A stretch of 64,000 nt of DNA from Bacteroidales bacterium M7 (GTDB lineage Bacteria; Bacteroidota; Bacteroidia; Bacteroidales; Muribaculaceae), in the NCBI GenBank assembly GCA_001689515.1, contig LUJR01000024.1, positions 62,001 to 126,000 of the forward strand. Direction: 5' to 3'. The position numbers and the translations under genes were made by a program. Each line of letters opens with the position of its first letter. The stretch's first letter is position 1. Below the pieces are notes generated by a model. That model had not been told where the DNA came from. It worked only from the letters and a program-made list of their open reading frames with translations, and made no database searches. This document shows positions 51,343-59,984 of this stretch, one piece after another.

Positions 51343-53130
51343 ATGAAAAATATCCGTAACTTCTGCATAATAGCGCATATTGACCACGGCAAGAGCACGC
51401 TTGCCGACCGTCTGCTCGAATACACCAAGACCGTTACTGGCAAGGACTTGCAGGCGCAGGTGCTTGACGATATGGATCTGGAGCGCGAGCGTGGTATCAC
51501 AATCAAGAGCCATGCCATCCAGATGGACTATGAGCTTGACGGTGAGCGTTATGTGCTCAACCTTATCGACACTCCGGGACACGTGGACTTCTCCTACGAG
51601 GTGTCGCGAAGCATAGCCGCCTGTGAGGGAGCATTGCTCATCGTGGATGCTTCACAGGGCATTCAGGCTCAGACCATCTCCAATCTCTACATGGCGATTG
51701 ACAATGACCTGGAAATCATCCCGGTCATCAACAAGATAGACCTTGACAGCGCCAAACCCGAGGAGGTTGAGGACCAGATCGTGGATCTGCTCGGATGTGA
51801 CCGTGACGAGATACTCCGTGCCAGCGGCAAGACCGGGCAGGGCGTGGAGGATATTCTCAAGGCTATCGTGGAGCGCGTGCCTGCACCAAAGGGTGATCCC
51901 GAAGCTCCGCTTCAGGCATTGATTTTTGACTCGGTGTTCAATCCTTTCCGTGGCATCATCGCCTACTTCAAGATACTCAACGGTACCATCCGCAAGGATG
52001 ATTTCGTGAAGTTCGTGGCAACGGGCAAGGAGTACCACGCTGATGAAATAGGTGTGCTCAAACTTGAAATGCAACCTCGCAAGGAACTGAGTGCAGGCAA
52101 TGTGGGTTACATCATCTCGGGCATCAAGACTTCACGAGAGGTCAAAGTGGGTGACACTATTACTCATGTAGAGCGCCCTTGCGACAAGGCGATCGAGGGT
52201 TTTCAGGAAGTCAAGCCGATGGTGTTTGCCGGTGTGTATCCTATTGAGACGGAGGATTTTGAGAATCTGCGTTCATCGCTTGAAAAGTTGCAGCTCAATG
52301 ATGCCTCGCTGACATTCCAGCCTGAGTCATCGGCAGCTCTCGGCTTCGGTTTCCGCTGCGGCTTCCTCGGTCTGCTCCATATGGAAATCATACAGGAGCG
52401 TCTCGGCAGAGAGTTTGACATGGATGTCATCACCACCGTGCCCAACGTGTCATATCGCGTCTATGACAAGCAGGGTAACATGAAGGAGGTGCATAACCCA
52501 TCCGGGCTGCCCGACCTTACGCTCATTGACCATATCGAGGAACCGTATATACGCGCCACTGTCATCACGGCAGCCGAGTTCATCGGTCCGATTATGACAC
52601 TCTGCCTCGGAAAGCGCGGCGAACTCGTCAAGCAGGAATATATCTCCGGCAACCGCATGGAGATAGTGTTTGACATGCCTCTCGGCGAAATCGTGATAGA
52701 CTTTTACGACAAGCTAAAGAGCATATCCAAGGGCTATGCCTCGTTTGACTATCATCTGCACGATTTCCGCGAGTCCAAACTCGTCAAGCTTGACATACTG
52801 CTCAATGGCGAGAGTGTGGATGCACTGTCGACCCTCACCCATGCCGACAATGCCGTGACGTTCGGTCGACGCATGTGTGAGAAGCTCAAGGAACTTATCC
52901 CGCGCCAGCAGTTTGACATCGCCATCCAGGCAGCCATCGGCGCGAAAATCATAGCCCGCGAGACTATCAAAGCCGTGCGCAAGGACGTTACTGCCAAGTG
53001 TTACGGCGGCGATATCTCCCGTAAGCGCAAGCTCCTCGAGAAGCAGAAGAAAGGCAAGAAGCGCATGAAGCAGATCGGCTCCGTCGAAGTCCCCCAGAAA
53101 GCCTTCCTCGCCGTCCTCAAACTCGACTAA
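51343..53130 (+). CDS. lepA: Translation elongation factor 4 (LepA)
   Basis: Ribosome-associated GTPase of 595 residues. The ATG at 51343 gives [20 protein letters not shown] with the G1 P-loop; the longer frame lies in met[12 protein letters not shown] (switch I), DTPGHVDF (G3) and NKIDL (G4) are visible. The LepA-specific C-terminal domain ends with the basic [20 protein letters not shown]. It is followed by a strong terminator. Confidence 0.96.
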   Translation: MKNIRNFCIIAHIDHGKSTLADRLLEYTKTVTGKDLQAQVLDDMDLERERGITIKSHAIQMDYELDGERYVLNLIDTPGHVDFSYEVSRSIAACEGALLIVDASQGIQAQTISNLYMAIDNDLEIIPVINKIDLDSAKPEEVEDQIVDLLGCDRDEILRASGKTGQGVEDILKAIVERVPAPKGDPEAPLQALIFDSVFNPFRGIIAYFKILNGTIRKDDFVKFVATGKEYHADEIGVLKLEMQPRKELSAGNVGYIISGIKTSREVKVGDTITHVERPCDKAIEGFQEVKPMVFAGVYPIETEDFENLRSSLEKLQLNDASLTFQPESSAALGFGFRCGFLGLLHMEIIQERLGREFDMDVITTVPNVSYRVYDKQGNMKEVHNPSGLPDLTLIDHIEEPYIRATVITAAEFIGPIMTLCLGKRGELVKQEYISGNRMEIVFDMPLGEIVIDFYDKLKSISKGYASFDYHLHDFRESKLVKLDILLNGESVDALSTLTHADNAVTFGRRMCEKLKELIPRQQFDIAIQAAIGAKIIARETIKAVRKDVTAKCYGGDISRKRKLLEKQKKGKKRMKQIGSVEVPQKAFLAVLKLD

Positions 53131-53155
53131 TCCCCAATAACATATAGCAAGTATG

Positions 53156-53201
53156 AATCAAATAAGCTCCGTGAGAAAAAACTCACGGAGCTTATTTGAT
53201 T
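53156..53201. terminator. Terminator after lepA
   Basis: A perfect 20-base inverted repeat (53156-53175 and 53182-53201), core AAGCTCCGTGAG/CTCACGGAGCTT, loop AAAAAA, T-rich on the 3' side. Confidence 0.88.
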
Positions 53202-53225
53202 AGTATATAATGCAAATCTTAATCT

Positions 53226-53342
53226 GTAGGGACATGCCATGGCATGTCCGCGTGTTGAAAAATGTGAATCTTGTACGCATGCATCCACAATCCAATAAAA
53301 AACATCGCCTGATGAGACGGACATGCCGCGGCATGTCCCTAC
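53226..53342. repeat. GTAGGGACATGCC palindromes, inverted pair
   Basis: Copies at 53226-53249 (core ATGCCATGGCAT) and 53319-53342 (core ATGCCGCGGCAT) in opposite orientation around a 69-base spacer. Located between lepA and the convergent dehydrogenase gene. Confidence 0.85.
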
Positions 53343-53368
53343 AGGGGATGCGCGAAATAATGCTAATG

Positions 53369-54229
53369 TCAGGGGATGGCGAGGCGGAGGGCTTCGGTGG
53401 CTATTTCTGTCTGGGCGCCGGTGAGGCGTGGGAGCGGGGTGAGACTGCGCTGGGTCGCTATCATGGAGGTGCAGGGGGTGGCGAGAGCTTGCATGGCGGC
53501 GCGGGAACCCTGCATGGGGGTGGACATGAGGGGACGGGCTATGTGGTCAGCGATGGTGTCGACCCAGCTGTAGCCGAGGCGCGTCATCGGGGTGTTGACT
53601 ATGCCGGGGTCGGCGCAGTTGACGCGGATGTCGCGGTAGCTGATGCGTTCTGCCAAGAGGGTTGCAGCCCATGTGAGTATCTGCTTGCTGCGGCCGTAGT
53701 TGTTGAACCGTTGGGCGAAATTGGTGGCATAAATTGCCTTGCTGGCGAAGTCGAGGCGTGGCAGGGGGAATCGTCGCATCAGCGAAGATGTAATCACCAC
53801 GCCTGCTCCTTGGCGCAGCTTGGGGAGCAGAGTGAGGGTAAATGCCAGAGTGGAGATGCAGTTGACTTGCAGCGACATTTCAAATCCGTCAGGACTCATC
53901 TCAGTGTGGTCGATATGCATCACCCCGGCATTGTTGATTATGCCTGTGATGTCGTGACCCATCGCTCCGATTTCGGCTGCGGCTTTGCGTGCCTGCCATG
54001 CCGTGGAGAGGTCGAGCCGCGCCGGGATGATGATGCTTGGCGAATTGGGATACATTACATCAAGATTGTGTATGTAGGGACGCATCCGTTCGGGTTGACG
54101 GCATGCGGCTATGATGACCGGTTGTCCGGCGCGGTAGAGGCGTTCGGTTATCGCGAGACCCATGTCGCCGGTGGCTCCTGTGACCACCACGGCTCCGTGT
54201 GTGGGTGTGTAATTGTCTATGTCAATCAT
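53369..54229 (-). CDS. Short-chain dehydrogenase 1 of the steroid-type cluster
   Basis: NAD(P)-dependent short-chain dehydrogenase/reductase of 286 residues. Cofactor motif TGATGDMG (about 18-25), structural NNAG (about 98-101), catalytic Ser in ITSS and Tyr/Lys in YGRSK. The overall pattern is closer to retinol dehydrogenase-like members. Its start overlaps the stop of dehydrogenase 2 as ATGA, so the two are translationally coupled, and it is last of the minus-strand group with the flavin oxidoreductase and the 5-alpha-reductase homologue. A hydroxysteroid dehydrogenase role is inferred from this context; the substrate is not proven. Confidence 0.82.
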   Translation of the reverse strand: MIDIDNYTPTHGAVVVTGATGDMGLAITERLYRAGQPVIIAACRQPERMRPYIHNLDVMYPNSPSIIIPARLDLSTAWQARKAAAEIGAMGHDITGIINNAGVMHIDHTEMSPDGFEMSLQVNCISTLAFTLTLLPKLRQGAGVVITSSLMRRFPLPRLDFASKAIYATNFAQRFNNYGRSKQILTWAATLLAERISYRDIRVNCADPGIVNTPMTRLGYSWVDTIADHIARPLMSTPMQGSRAAMQALATPCTSMIATQRSLTPLPRLTGAQTEIATEALRLAIP

Positions 54230-55155
54230 TGTTTGTTTTTTCGGTCAAGCAGTTTTGTCTTAATCATATGCCGTGCGTTGCGTGGAAGCATCGCCACGGC
54301 AGGAATGGCGAGGCGGTTGAGCAATCCGTTGATATATTGTGGTTTGCGGCGCATGCAGCGGTGCAGGGCATTGCGGACGAACTTCTCGGGAGTGGTCAGC
54401 GCACCTACTCTGACTCCGAGACGCTGCAGGTTGCGAGGAAGTCCGAAAAGGTCGGTGGCTATCCCCCCTGGACATGCCACGGTGACGCTCACGCCCCTGT
54501 CGCGCATCTCCACGTCAAGGGCGCGTGAAAACACCCTTATATATGCTTTGGTGGCAGCATACATGGCAATCCCTGGCATCGGCATCCAGCACGACATCGA
54601 TGACATGTTGAGGATGCTTCCTCCGCCGTTGACAGCCATGCGCATCGCCATCAGGCGCGATAGATGCGTCACGGCGCGCATATGCAGGTCTATGTAGGTG
54701 TCAATGCGCCTCGGAGTAAGGTCATTGACCGTCTTAAAGTCAAAGATGCCGGCGTTGTTGATGAGGAGATCTGGCTGAAGCCCCTCTGCATCAAGATATG
54801 CCATCACTTTGTCGGCAGCATCAGCCTCAGTCAGGTCAAGCTGCAAGGTATGAATTAAAGGCTCAGTTGAACCGTAGGGACATGCCATGGCATGTCCGCT
54901 TAGGCTACCTATGGGGAGTTGGACTTTGGAAGATGGAGCTGACATGCCATGGCATGTCCCTACAAGTCGTGGGGTGTCCAGATTTGCAACGCCCTCGTTA
55001 CATACTGGTAACTTGATTTCATTGCGGTCAATGAGCACCAGTCCGCAGCCATCGGCAGCCAGTGCTTCAGCGAAGCATCTGCCGATGCCCGACGCGGCTC
55101 CCGTGATGACGGCAAGCTGCCAGGGATAGCGGCGTTTATGGGAAGAAAGGTTCAC
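54226..55155 (-). CDS. Short-chain dehydrogenase 2, coding region interrupted in frame by a repeat pair
   Basis: Classical short-chain dehydrogenase, about 309 residues. Cofactor motif TGAASGIG, NNAG, and the YAATK catalytic Tyr/Lys behind SSMSCW are intact. GTG at 55155 is the likely start, overlapping the oxidoreductase gene by 20 bases; TTG at 55185 is an alternative. Between the second strand (LIDRNE) and the third (LQLDLT) lies about 30 extra residues, encoded exactly by a palindrome pair of 90 bases (54874-54963), read as VGTCHGMS and GHAMACPY around the spacer. No stop or frameshift results. It may act as a 3-hydroxysteroid dehydrogenase with its neighbours; this is inference. Confidence 0.8.
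   Translation of the reverse strand: MNLSSHKRRYPWQLAVITGAASGIGRCFAEALAADGCGLVLIDRNEIKLPVCNEGVANLDTPRLVGTCHGMSAPSSKVQLPIGSLSGHAMACPYGSTEPLIHTLQLDLTEADAADKVMAYLDAEGLQPDLLINNAGIFDFKTVNDLTPRRIDTYIDLHMRAVTHLSRLMAMRMAVNGGGSILNMSSMSCWMPMPGIAMYAATKAYIRVFSRALDVEMRDRGVSVTVACPGGIATDLFGLPRNLQRLGVRVGALTTPEKFVRNALHRCMRRKPQYINGLLNRLAIPAVAMLPRNARHMIKTKLLDRKNKQ
54874..54963. repeat. GTAGGGACATGCC inverted pair inside a coding sequence
   Basis: Copies at 54874-54897 and 54941-54963, border to border 90 bases, a multiple of three. All other pairs in the window are intergenic and vary from 73 to 117 bases. The element has no stop codon in the translated frame. Confidence 0.9.
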
Positions 55156-56398
55156 GGGAGGGATAACGGCGTTTGAGGTTGTCAAGTTCGCGGAGCAGAG
55201 ATGGCGGTATGTCGCCCGCGCAGTGGTGGCATGCCATTTCGCGCGAATACATCCGCGCTATGCAATAGTTGACATGGTCGCAGCCAGCAGCTTCCTCTCC
55301 GGCAGCCATGCGGTTGACGAAATCGGGACAGCGCAGCAGGGCTCGTCCCATCTGCACGAACTCGAATCCCTCGCCGAGCACCTTCTCTATGCTGGCGCGT
55401 TTGCTGCATCCGCCCACGTAGACGAGCGGCAGTTTCAGCTCCTTGCGGAATATGCGGGCATCGTCAAGGAAATATGTCTCGGTGTAGGGGACGGTCGGCA
55501 CCATCATCTTGCCGAACAAACGCACACCCCATCGCAGCCACCAAGGATGCATGTAATGGCTCATGGAGCGGATGGGCATCGGTCCGCGCATGACATACAT
55601 CGGTGCTTTGCTGACGAATCCGCCCGACAGCACCAATGCGTCAGCTCCTAACTGCTCCAACTCGCGGGCTATGATGAGGGAGTGGTCTATGCCTAAGCCC
55701 CCTTTGAAGCCGTCGCGCATGTTGGTCTTGACCAGCACGCCTATCTGACCGTCGGCAGCCCACATCACCTCCTCCATGCACATGCGCATGAAGCGCATGC
55801 GGTCGTCGAGTGTCCCACCGAAGCCGTCGCGGCGACGGTTGGTATAGGGTGAGAGAAACTGGCTGATGAGGTAGCCGTGTCCGGCATGAATTTCCACGCA
55901 GTCCATGCCCGCGTCTATCGCCATGCGCACCGCGTCGCCGAATGAACGAGCCAACCCGGGCAGTTCGTCGGCGCGGAGAGCGCGGACAGGGCTGTAGCTG
56001 TAGAGGTTGAAGCCCCCCGAAGCCGAGACGGGGGTCTCGCCGGCAGTGCTTTTGTGCGACATGTTGCCGCAGTGCCCTATCTGGATTGATGCCTTGGCTC
56101 CGTGGCTGTGGATTGCATCGGTGATGCGCCGCAGGTCGGGTATGATTTCGGGGCGCAGGAGCAGCTGGGTGTCAAACGACACGCCGTTGCGCGTGGCAGA
56201 GGCGTATGCCAGAGTGGTCATGCCCACCCCGCCGCGGGCTACGCTCTCGTGATAGTCAAGCAGCATCTGCGAGGGGGAGTTGCCGGGGCACATCCCCTCG
56301 AACGCCGCCGAGCGGATGGTGCGGTTGCGCAGTGTCACAGGTCCTATCTTGGCAGGGGTGAACAGCAGCGAGTCGGGATATTGTTGATTATTCTTCAT
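55136..56398 (-). CDS. NADH:flavin oxidoreductase (Old Yellow Enzyme family)
   Basis: FMN-dependent TIM-barrel ene-reductase of 420 residues, related to BaiCD/BaiH-type steroid and bile-acid reductases but without their C-terminal FAD/NAD domains. FTPAKIGPVTLRNRTIRSAA is the typical start, EIHAGHGYLISQFLSPYTNRR holds the substrate-contact segment with His, and VKTNMRDG and MGRALLRCPDFV are FMN-phosphate regions. The C-terminus has clustered cysteines (CDHVNYC, ACHHC) that could bind metal, not a canonical four-cysteine cluster motif. Next to a 5-alpha-reductase homologue and two dehydrogenases, a delta-4-3-ketosteroid or bile-acid 5-beta-reductase role is plausible. Confidence 0.85.
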   Translation of the reverse strand: MKNNQQYPDSLLFTPAKIGPVTLRNRTIRSAAFEGMCPGNSPSQMLLDYHESVARGGVGMTTLAYASATRNGVSFDTQLLLRPEIIPDLRRITDAIHSHGAKASIQIGHCGNMSHKSTAGETPVSASGGFNLYSYSPVRALRADELPGLARSFGDAVRMAIDAGMDCVEIHAGHGYLISQFLSPYTNRRRDGFGGTLDDRMRFMRMCMEEVMWAADGQIGVLVKTNMRDGFKGGLGIDHSLIIARELEQLGADALVLSGGFVSKAPMYVMRGPMPIRSMSHYMHPWWLRWGVRLFGKMMVPTVPYTETYFLDDARIFRKELKLPLVYVGGCSKRASIEKVLGEGFEFVQMGRALLRCPDFVNRMAAGEEAAGCDHVNYCIARMYSREMACHHCAGDIPPSLLRELDNLKRRYPSREPFFP

Positions 56399-56460
56399 TG
56401 ATCTGACGGACTGAATTTAACTGTAGGTGGTGAAACTGTGCGTCAAGCAGATAGTAGGAA

Positions 56461-56747
56461 GATACGTCGGAGACGTATCCGCTGTGCGCAACCCCATGCA
56501 CGGAGCGTCAGCGAACGTACATGGGGTATATCGGTACACCCTTAGTGTCAACCTCGGAGAGGTTGTGGCATATATACGTATTTTCGATGATGATTTCATA
56601 TCTTGCGTCGTGTCAGCGGTTTGTTGTAAAGAGGCTGTGTGTCACAACCTCTCCGAGGTTGATTTTGATAGTATCTGCTTGTCCCCATGAACGTTCGCTG
56701 ACGCTCCGTGCATGGGGTTTCTCACGGCTGCCACGTCTCCGACGTGC
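56461..56747. repeat. Composite hairpin repeats (CGTCGGAGACG family), two inverted units
   Basis: Unit one: GATACGTCGGAGACGTATC (56461-56479), CCCCATG/CATGGGG hairpin (56492-56526), CAACCTCGGAGAGGTTG (56549-56565). Unit two, reversed: CAACCTCTCCGAGGTTG (56645-56661), the hairpin (56683-56717), GCCACGTCTCCGACGTGCC (56729-56747). They face each other around an 80-base AT-rich spacer and fill the 56399-56813 gap inside the steroid-type gene group. No gene is seen there. Confidence 0.8.
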
Positions 56748-56813
56748 CTTTGTCATTGGATTTGTTGCATTGTTTATATTCATAGATGCAGCAGTATGTC
56801 GCTGTGTATCTGA

Positions 56814-57602
56814 TTAATAGATAAATGGTATGATGTGGCGGCGGTGGAGACGGGTGTAGTCGCTGCCGAATTCCTCGGCGTAGCGGTGGCTCAGGGCGCG
56901 GGCGCGTGGGGCGAGGTTGGCAAACGTCCAGAGAGCGAATACCGCGCCAGCCCATGACCATGTGAGTACCGCGAAGCCCGTCCACTCTACAAATTCGCCG
57001 AAATAGTTGGCAGAGGTCACGTAGCGGAACATCCCGCCGCGAGGTATATAGTGTGCTGTGTCGCCGGGGCGGCGCAGATGGCGTATGATGTAGTCGCTGT
57101 GGAGGTTGATGCCCATCCCGGTAAAAAACAGTATGGTGCCCACAATCATCTGCCATGACCACAGCCACGACAGCGGATAGCGGTCAGCAGGGCTGACGTG
57201 GAATATCCATCCGCCCTGCATCAGTGCATTGAGCGTGTTGAATACCATTCCCATCACGATGATAGCGAGTGGCATAGGGCTGCTGCGGCGTATCAGCAGC
57301 GGGAAGATGAACGACCGTTGCAGATAGTGGAGCTGGAAGAGGCAAAACATCACCAGCGGAGCCGTCTCCATGCGCCGCGCCGAACACCACCACAGCACAC
57401 ACATCACCACAAACACCGGAGCCTCCATCACCACCCATCCGATGCGGTTAGGTATGCAGAGCCCCCAACGCCGTGAGCGCATCATCCCGTACCCGGCAGT
57501 CACAAAATGCAGCGCGACAAACACCGCCACAGCCGTCACCGCCATGACAATCAAAAAAGCATCGAAATTCCGGACTTCAAACAGCCCCAGCCCATGTGAC
57601 AT
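56814..57602 (-). CDS. Steroid 5-alpha-reductase homologue (SRD5A family)
   Basis: Integral membrane protein of 262 residues from the ATG at 57602; a TTG two codons earlier is less likely. It resembles 3-oxo-5-alpha-steroid 4-dehydrogenase over its whole length: about seven hydrophobic segments, LHYLQRSFIFPLL, the NADPH-binding GMGINLHSDYIIRHLR, PRGGMFRYVTSANYFGEFVEW, and the C-terminal RRHIIPFIY. Such enzymes reduce the delta-4 bond of 3-keto steroids with NADPH. Homologues in gut Bacteroidales are part of isoallolithocholic acid formation. First gene of the group with the flavin oxidoreductase and two dehydrogenases. Confidence 0.88.
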   Translation of the reverse strand: MSHGLGLFEVRNFDAFLIVMAVTAVAVFVALHFVTAGYGMMRSRRWGLCIPNRIGWVVMEAPVFVVMCVLWWCSARRMETAPLVMFCLFQLHYLQRSFIFPLLIRRSSPMPLAIIVMGMVFNTLNALMQGGWIFHVSPADRYPLSWLWSWQMIVGTILFFTGMGINLHSDYIIRHLRRPGDTAHYIPRGGMFRYVTSANYFGEFVEWTGFAVLTWSWAGAVFALWTFANLAPRARALSHRYAEEFGSDYTRLHRRHIIPFIY

Positions 57603-57682
57603 ATCCAAACAAGTCTATAACGTAGATATGCAAATGTAATAAAAAACCGCAAACAAATACACACTATAATAGCAGTATGTAA

Positions 57683-58990
57683 TCACATGTCATCAAGCGA
57701 CAGTGCGGCATACTCTATCCTCCACCCTTTACGTTTGGATGTGATATTTGCAGACTTATCTTCAAGATCGTGGAGATTGATGCGTGATGGATTACGTTTT
57801 ACTTCACCGATGACAATCTCACGTTCAGCTTCATTGACCGCAATAAGATCGATTTCATTTTTGCCATTCTTTTCCCAATAGTTGGTAACTATGTTGTAAA
57901 GTCCTGTCTCACGATAACGCTGGCGGAAGTATCGTTCAAGAACCCAGCCGGAAAAAGTCGTATAATCTGCCAAAAGTTTTTCTCTCACATATTCAAGGTT
58001 GCCTATCTCAACAGCACTTCGGTATTTATATACGAACCTGAACCACAGATTCAGGAAATTGTCTTTGATGCCGTATTTGACATTGCGACTGTTTTCACTT
58101 GCCAGATAAGGCCTATAGCGATAGATGAGATCGTAATTGTTTTCCAGCCTGTCAAGATACCCTCCGGGCTCTATGCCGGTATATGATTTGATTTCACCGC
58201 GTTCGTTAAACCCATTGGCTATCGATGACAGTATTGAGAAATAACTGCCGTAGTCTTTCCCGAATTCATCCGAAAGAAGTTCCCGCCCTTCATCGATGAA
58301 GTAGGAGCCAAAGGAAAGCACACTGTGTATTATTTCTTCTTTAGTGAAGGATTTCTGCATGACCAGTTGCTCTACGTATTTTGCTACACCCCCGGTGACC
58401 ATGTACATGGCGAGTAAATCATCGGGAGTGTAATCGGGATGGTTGTCGGACATTATTTCCTTCAATGTAGCCAATGGAAATTCTTGTAGCCGGATGCGTG
58501 AAGTGGCTCGCCCGTAAAGAGGTTCCTTACGGTCATCAAATATCTTGGTCATCATAGAGTATATCGATCCGCAGATGATCAGATTTATTCTAGCTTCGGA
58601 TTTATACGAATCCCATATGTTTTGCATGTCACTGAAAAACGCTTCGTTGACAAACTTAAAATTCTGAAATTCGTCAAAAATCAGTGTGAAATGCCGACGT
58701 TGTGCTATATGCATCAATACAGAAAATAACCTTGAGATACTCGTGAAACTGCCAATGTCTTCGCCGAGTACGTCATGTGCTGTATCTGCAAGTTCCTGAC
58801 AAAGCAACGTTTCACTCTTGCGGGCGACAAAGAAATATATAATTTCCTTGCCGGCATAAGCGTGTTTTATAAGCGTTGTCTTGCCGATTCGCCTTCTGCC
58901 TGTTATTACTGTCATCTGAGCGAAATCATGTGATGTCGTCTCGATGCGTTGCAATGTCTCTGTCTCTATTTCCCTATCGTAAAAGATCAT
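57683..58990 (-). CDS. ATPase with DUF234/PD-(D/E)XK-like C-terminus
   Basis: A 435-residue P-loop ATPase of the archaeal-type AAA family. Walker A GRRRIGKTTLIK (about 31-42), Walker B TLIFDEFQNF (about 101-110), sensor region LIICGSIYSMM, then a winged-helix part and the DUF234 C-terminus with EIDLIAVNEAEREIVIGEVKRN (Asp, Glu-x-Lys pattern of PD-(D/E)XK nucleases). Such genes are scattered among Bacteroidetes and archaea and have no settled function; defence or mobile-element roles are often suspected. Codons are more AT-rich than in flanking genes, which hints at transfer. It stands alone behind a consensus promoter. Confidence 0.82.
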   Translation of the reverse strand: MIFYDREIETETLQRIETTSHDFAQMTVITGRRRIGKTTLIKHAYAGKEIIYFFVARKSETLLCQELADTAHDVLGEDIGSFTSISRLFSVLMHIAQRRHFTLIFDEFQNFKFVNEAFFSDMQNIWDSYKSEARINLIICGSIYSMMTKIFDDRKEPLYGRATSRIRLQEFPLATLKEIMSDNHPDYTPDDLLAMYMVTGGVAKYVEQLVMQKSFTKEEIIHSVLSFGSYFIDEGRELLSDEFGKDYGSYFSILSSIANGFNERGEIKSYTGIEPGGYLDRLENNYDLIYRYRPYLASENSRNVKYGIKDNFLNLWFRFVYKYRSAVEIGNLEYVREKLLADYTTFSGWVLERYFRQRYRETGLYNIVTNYWEKNGKNEIDLIAVNEAEREIVIGEVKRNPSRINLHDLEDKSANITSKRKGWRIEYAALSLDDM

Positions 58991-58991
58991 A

Positions 58992-59055
58992 TTACTGTAA
59001 CGGCTGTTACTGTAACCGCTGTTGCAAAAATACTAAATATATTTCGTACAGCAAA
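58992..59055 (-). promoter_or_regulatory. Promoter and direct repeats of the ATPase gene
   Basis: On the minus strand TTTG (59052-59055), 19 bases, TATTTTTG (59025-59032) is an exact consensus promoter. At and just after the expected start lie two nearly identical 15-base direct repeats (TTACTGTAACGGCTG and TTACTGTAACCGCTG, 58992-59022), a possible operator. Confidence 0.7.
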
Positions 59056-59088
59056 ATAGATGTGTCACAGATACTCAGATGAATGCCC

Positions 59089-59323
59089 ATGTCTCCGACG
59101 GAGACATACAGGTTAGGCAGGGGTCATACAAGCCTTGGGCTTGGCTGACCCCTGTTCTGTCACCGTCCCCTCCGAATCCGCCTCCGTCGGAGGCGTACAG
59201 TCCCATCCGCCAAGGTGCGCCACCTACAGTGGCGATTTTTTTTGTGTGTTATTGGCTGTACAGTGGTCGGGCTGGCTGTAGGTCAGCCCGACCACTGCCT
59301 AACATGAGTGCCTCCGACGGAGG
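59089..59323. other. Hairpin-dense noncoding region
   Basis: Six stem-loops in 235 bases: ATGTCTCCGACGGAGACAT (59089-59107), CAGGGGTCA/TGACCCCTG (59118-59154), GCCTCCGTCGGAGGC (59180-59194), CGCCAC/GTGGCG followed by ATTTTTTTT (59218-59243, terminator-like on the plus strand), CAGTGGTCGGGCTG/CAGCCCGACCACTG (59261-59297), and CCTCCGACGGAGG (59311-59323). No credible gene lies between the ATPase start and rfbC. Confidence 0.7.
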
Positions 59324-59362
59324 TAATTGGTGTTGCTACGCGTTCATGCGCTGGCTGGGGGG

Positions 59363-59393
59363 TTGCATGGGTGGGGGGAAATGAGTAATTTTG
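59363..59393 (+). promoter_or_regulatory. Bacteroidales promoter of rfbC-rpoN
   Basis: TTG (59363-59365), 20 bases, TAATTTTG (59386-59393), about 42 bases before the rfbC start. Confidence 0.7.
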
Positions 59394-59434
59394 CTGTGTA
59401 GAATTTGTATAAATCTGATTTACACTTATTGGAT

Positions 59435-59980
59435 ATGAACTTTATTGAGACCGAGATCAAGGGTGTGTGGGTTGTCGAGCCTAAGCGGTTTGGCGATGCA
59501 CGCGGTTATTTCATGGAGTCGTTCAAGCTTGAGGAGTTCCGCAAGCATGTGGGCGACATACAGTTTGTGCAAGACAATGAGTCGATGTCGACCCGCGGCG
59601 TACTCCGCGGTCTGCACTTCCAGAAAGGGGAGTTCAGCCAGGCTAAGCTCGTGCGCGTCAGCCGCGGTGCGGTGCTTGATGTGGCTGTGGACCTGCGTGG
59701 CGGCAGCCCCACTTACGGCAAATATGTAGCCGTGGAGCTGAGTCAGGACAATGCGCGCCAGCTCTTTATCCCCCGTGGCATGGCTCACGGATTTCTGGTG
59801 CTGAGCGATGAGGCGCAGTTCCAGTACAAGGTCGACAATGTATATGCTCCCCAGTCGGAAGCCACCCTGCGCTTTGACGATGAGACCGTCGGTGTCAACT
59901 GGCCCATCCCGCGCGAGGAGATGCTCCTCAGTCCCAAAGACCTCAAGGGCATGTCGCTCGGCGAGGTAACTCCGTTCTGA
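59435..59980 (+). CDS. rfbC: dTDP-4-dehydrorhamnose 3,5-epimerase
   Basis: Third enzyme of dTDP-L-rhamnose synthesis, 181 residues from the ATG at 59435; the frame is open ten codons upstream, in the leader. RmlC cupin motifs are visible: RGYFMESF, the catalytic His in LRGLHFQ, the Asp in LDVAVDLR, and FIPRGMAHGF. The product sugar goes to LPS or surface polysaccharide. The other rhamnose genes are not nearby. The rpoN start follows after four bases. Confidence 0.94.
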   Translation: MNFIETEIKGVWVVEPKRFGDARGYFMESFKLEEFRKHVGDIQFVQDNESMSTRGVLRGLHFQKGEFSQAKLVRVSRGAVLDVAVDLRGGSPTYGKYVAVELSQDNARQLFIPRGMAHGFLVLSDEAQFQYKVDNVYAPQSEATLRFDDETVGVNWPIPREEMLLSPKDLKGMSLGEVTPF

Positions 59981-59984
59981 CAGC

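Noticed and set aside
53210..54697. Plus-strand frame of 495 codons opposite the dehydrogenases
   Set aside because: Antisense to two conserved short-chain dehydrogenases and passes through a repeat pair; no motif of its own.
59079..59384. Plus-strand frame of 101 codons upstream of rfbC
   Set aside because: It translates the hairpin series and has no ribosome-binding context or homologue I recognise.
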